From: Epiperipatus broadwayi
Taxonomy: Eukaryota; Onychophora; Udeonychophora; Euonychophora; Peripatidae
NCBI GenBank assembly: GCA_028023455.1
Contig: JAQFVV010006294.1
Span: forward strand, 806,001 to 870,000
Direction: 5' to 3'
Length of the DNA: 64,000 nt
Below the pieces are notes generated by a model. That model saw only the letters and a program-made list of their open reading frames with translations, ran no database searches and was not told where the DNA came from. The position numbers were made by a program, and so were the translations under genes. Each line of letters starts with the position of its first letter. The first letter of the stretch is position 1. Below, piece by piece: positions 62,480-64,000 of this stretch.

Positions 62480-63440
62480 TAATCGGGACTATTCAAAAAC
62501 ATTAATCAGAATCTTCCAATTTCATGGTTAGATGTCCTCTTTTCTTACTATCAGCTTTCCTAATATTTCATATAATTCCTAATAAATTAGATTATCTCAC
62601 AATATGATCAAAATAGGATAATTTCAACCTAGTCTTCAATTGGGAGTTAAGATCTAATCTGATCAAGTAACAATTTATTTATTTTTCTTATTGTTCACAT
62701 AATTTCCAAAAATCTTCACTTGCACTATAGTTCAAAATCATCAAGACTTTACCTGTCATTCTTTTCCAATGATTAATTTTCACAATCTTAGAGAGTCATA
62801 AAAAACACCATACCCTGAACAATTCTATCTTTAATTTTAAAGATGTGCTCTCACATCTAAAAATATTTTCCAGATTTTCATTACAACTCCACGTGTCAGT
62901 CTGTAACAAATCTCTTGACTATTTTGGATCTTTATTAGTGATAAATAAATCAAGGATTAAAAAACTGTCAAATATATTCATGATTTCATTAAAGAATTAT
63001 GAAGTCAGCTAGTAACTCTAGTATTATTATTTAGAAGTAATCAAATTATCCCTCTGTTCTTTAATTTTCCTAACTAAAATCTTGAGACTTATTATATTTT
63101 TGGCTAAAAGTATGATGACATCAACATATGTAAGGTTGTTGATATTAATTCCTTACACCCTCATCTTCACTCAATGTTTTTCATTATATATTCAGTATGC
63201 AAGTTGAACAGGTAAAGTAACAATGTAACGCTCTTTATAATACTTTACCAATATAAAATCAGACTGTTTAAAGTGTATCTCTAATCCCATGTTGTACAAC
63301 AGTCATTTTTTAAAGAACATTCCAAAATTTAGAAAAGTCAATTAAAACAAAAATATAAATTTCTTTTTGGTATTCTTTTACCATTTCCAATTATTCACTG
63401 TACATCAGTAATGATATCACTAGTCTAAAAATTATATACC
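62480..63440 (-). mobile_element. Decayed LINE, reverse transcriptase and C-terminal region
   Basis: Reading the minus strand, EYQKEIYICFN near 63385-63350 parallels the family text EYKRDIYLCFIDYSKAFD. FNLHTEYIMKNIE near 63215-63170 parallels FNLYAEHIMR. A YVDVI-like stretch near 63140 sits at the YADD place but is damaged. KTRLKLSYFDHIVR near 62635-62590 and KADSKKRGHLTMKLEDSD near 62565-62505 match the C-terminal RRKLQYLGHIMR and GKRRRGRP blocks. Multiple stops. Not closely related to the two plus-strand LINEs. Confidence 0.75.
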
Positions 63441-64000
63441 AATATAAGGGTTTAATCTGTTCTGTATGATTCTCAAAATTACTTTATTTACTTCTGCTAT
63501 AAAAAATTATGTTGCAATATTTTTCAAATTCTGTCAATATAGAAATAAAAATACATAAATAAAAATGGATTTCTTCTAATATGTAGGTTAGTGAGTAATT
63601 TTCATAACAATTCGATTGCAATAACCATATACAATATATACATAATATTACAATCAATATGAACATATTGTGTATAATAAATAATTTTTATTGGTATTAC
63701 ATATAGTTATATTTTTGGAATATTTCCATCATTTAGTTGAATTGCTAAATGTTTTTAATTTTTTTTTTTAAATAAATTGCACTGTTAATAATAATATAAA
63801 GATTAGAGTACAACATAAAGTTCTGAATGGTATTCTTCTTTTTTTTCCTCCATGTGTTTCTGTTCTGACCAGAGATAGCTAGCATGGGGACTGAATTAGT
63901 AATCTTTAGATTTGTGAATAATGATGCTTTAGTTAACTTAGCTATTTACATATATGTTTAGTTTAATCAGATTATAACATATACTTATGTCATTTATTTT
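63441..64000. other. Nothing recognised
   Basis: A+T-rich sequence to the window end. A 60-codon minus-strand open frame (63484-63666) has no motif. The upstream gcl exons were not found here. Confidence 0.4.

Overview
This window is A+T-rich eukaryotic DNA, probably from an invertebrate animal genome. It has one spliced protein-coding gene, introns of up to about 16 kb, and a dense load of decayed transposable elements of several classes. No bacterial-type operons, rRNA genes, CRISPR arrays or intact tRNA genes were seen. The phylum cannot be settled from the sequence; the A+T bias, the Penelope-like elements and the many fold-back repeats fit many arthropods, cnidarians or molluscs.

The gene lies on the minus strand. 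Ten exons between 60545 and 12834 join in a single open frame with consensus GT/AG junctions. They encode about 308 residues, closely matching the C-terminal part (end of the BTB-BACK region plus the gene-specific C-terminal domain) of germ cell-less (gcl/GMCL1), a Cullin-3 substrate adaptor. The stop codon is at 12834-12836. The 5' exons, including the BTB domain, were not found in the 3.4 kb upstream of 60545 and presumably lie beyond position 64000. The automatic open reading frames longer than 60 codons do not reveal this gene, except for one that partly overlaps the 60414-60545 exon.

Layout by region. 1-1480: decayed non-LTR retrotransposon (LINE) on the minus strand, with an SGNH-esterase-like ORF1 and an endonuclease. 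1481-12833: A+T-rich DNA downstream of the gene with small palindromic elements (3472-3631, 7925-7994, 10004-10132), a possible Tigger/pogo-type element (3729-3967) and a tRNA-Gly pseudogene (8489-8565). 12834-20730: last three exons, with a fold-back repeat, a Penelope-like fragment and a LINE carrying a nested insertion in the introns. 20731-36712: the largest intron, holding LINE remains, two fold-backs, a Penelope-like 3' end and a Ty3/gypsy-type element with two LTRs, target duplication and polypurine tract. 36713-52289: exons separated by a more G+C-rich remnant, a 350-bp purine tract and a striking head-to-head Penelope/tRNA-like palindrome. 52290-60175: a large intron with a long fold-back, a G+C-richer unclassified block, another fold-back, a hAT element and a palindromic element. 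60176-64000: two exons, then upstream intron or flank with a LINE on the minus strand.

The most unusual signal is not a gene. A motif of the form CTGANGA, short stem, GAAAC recurs in several inverted-repeat families and, more weakly, in Penelope-like 3' ends. It resembles a hammerhead ribozyme core, but this is a hypothesis only.
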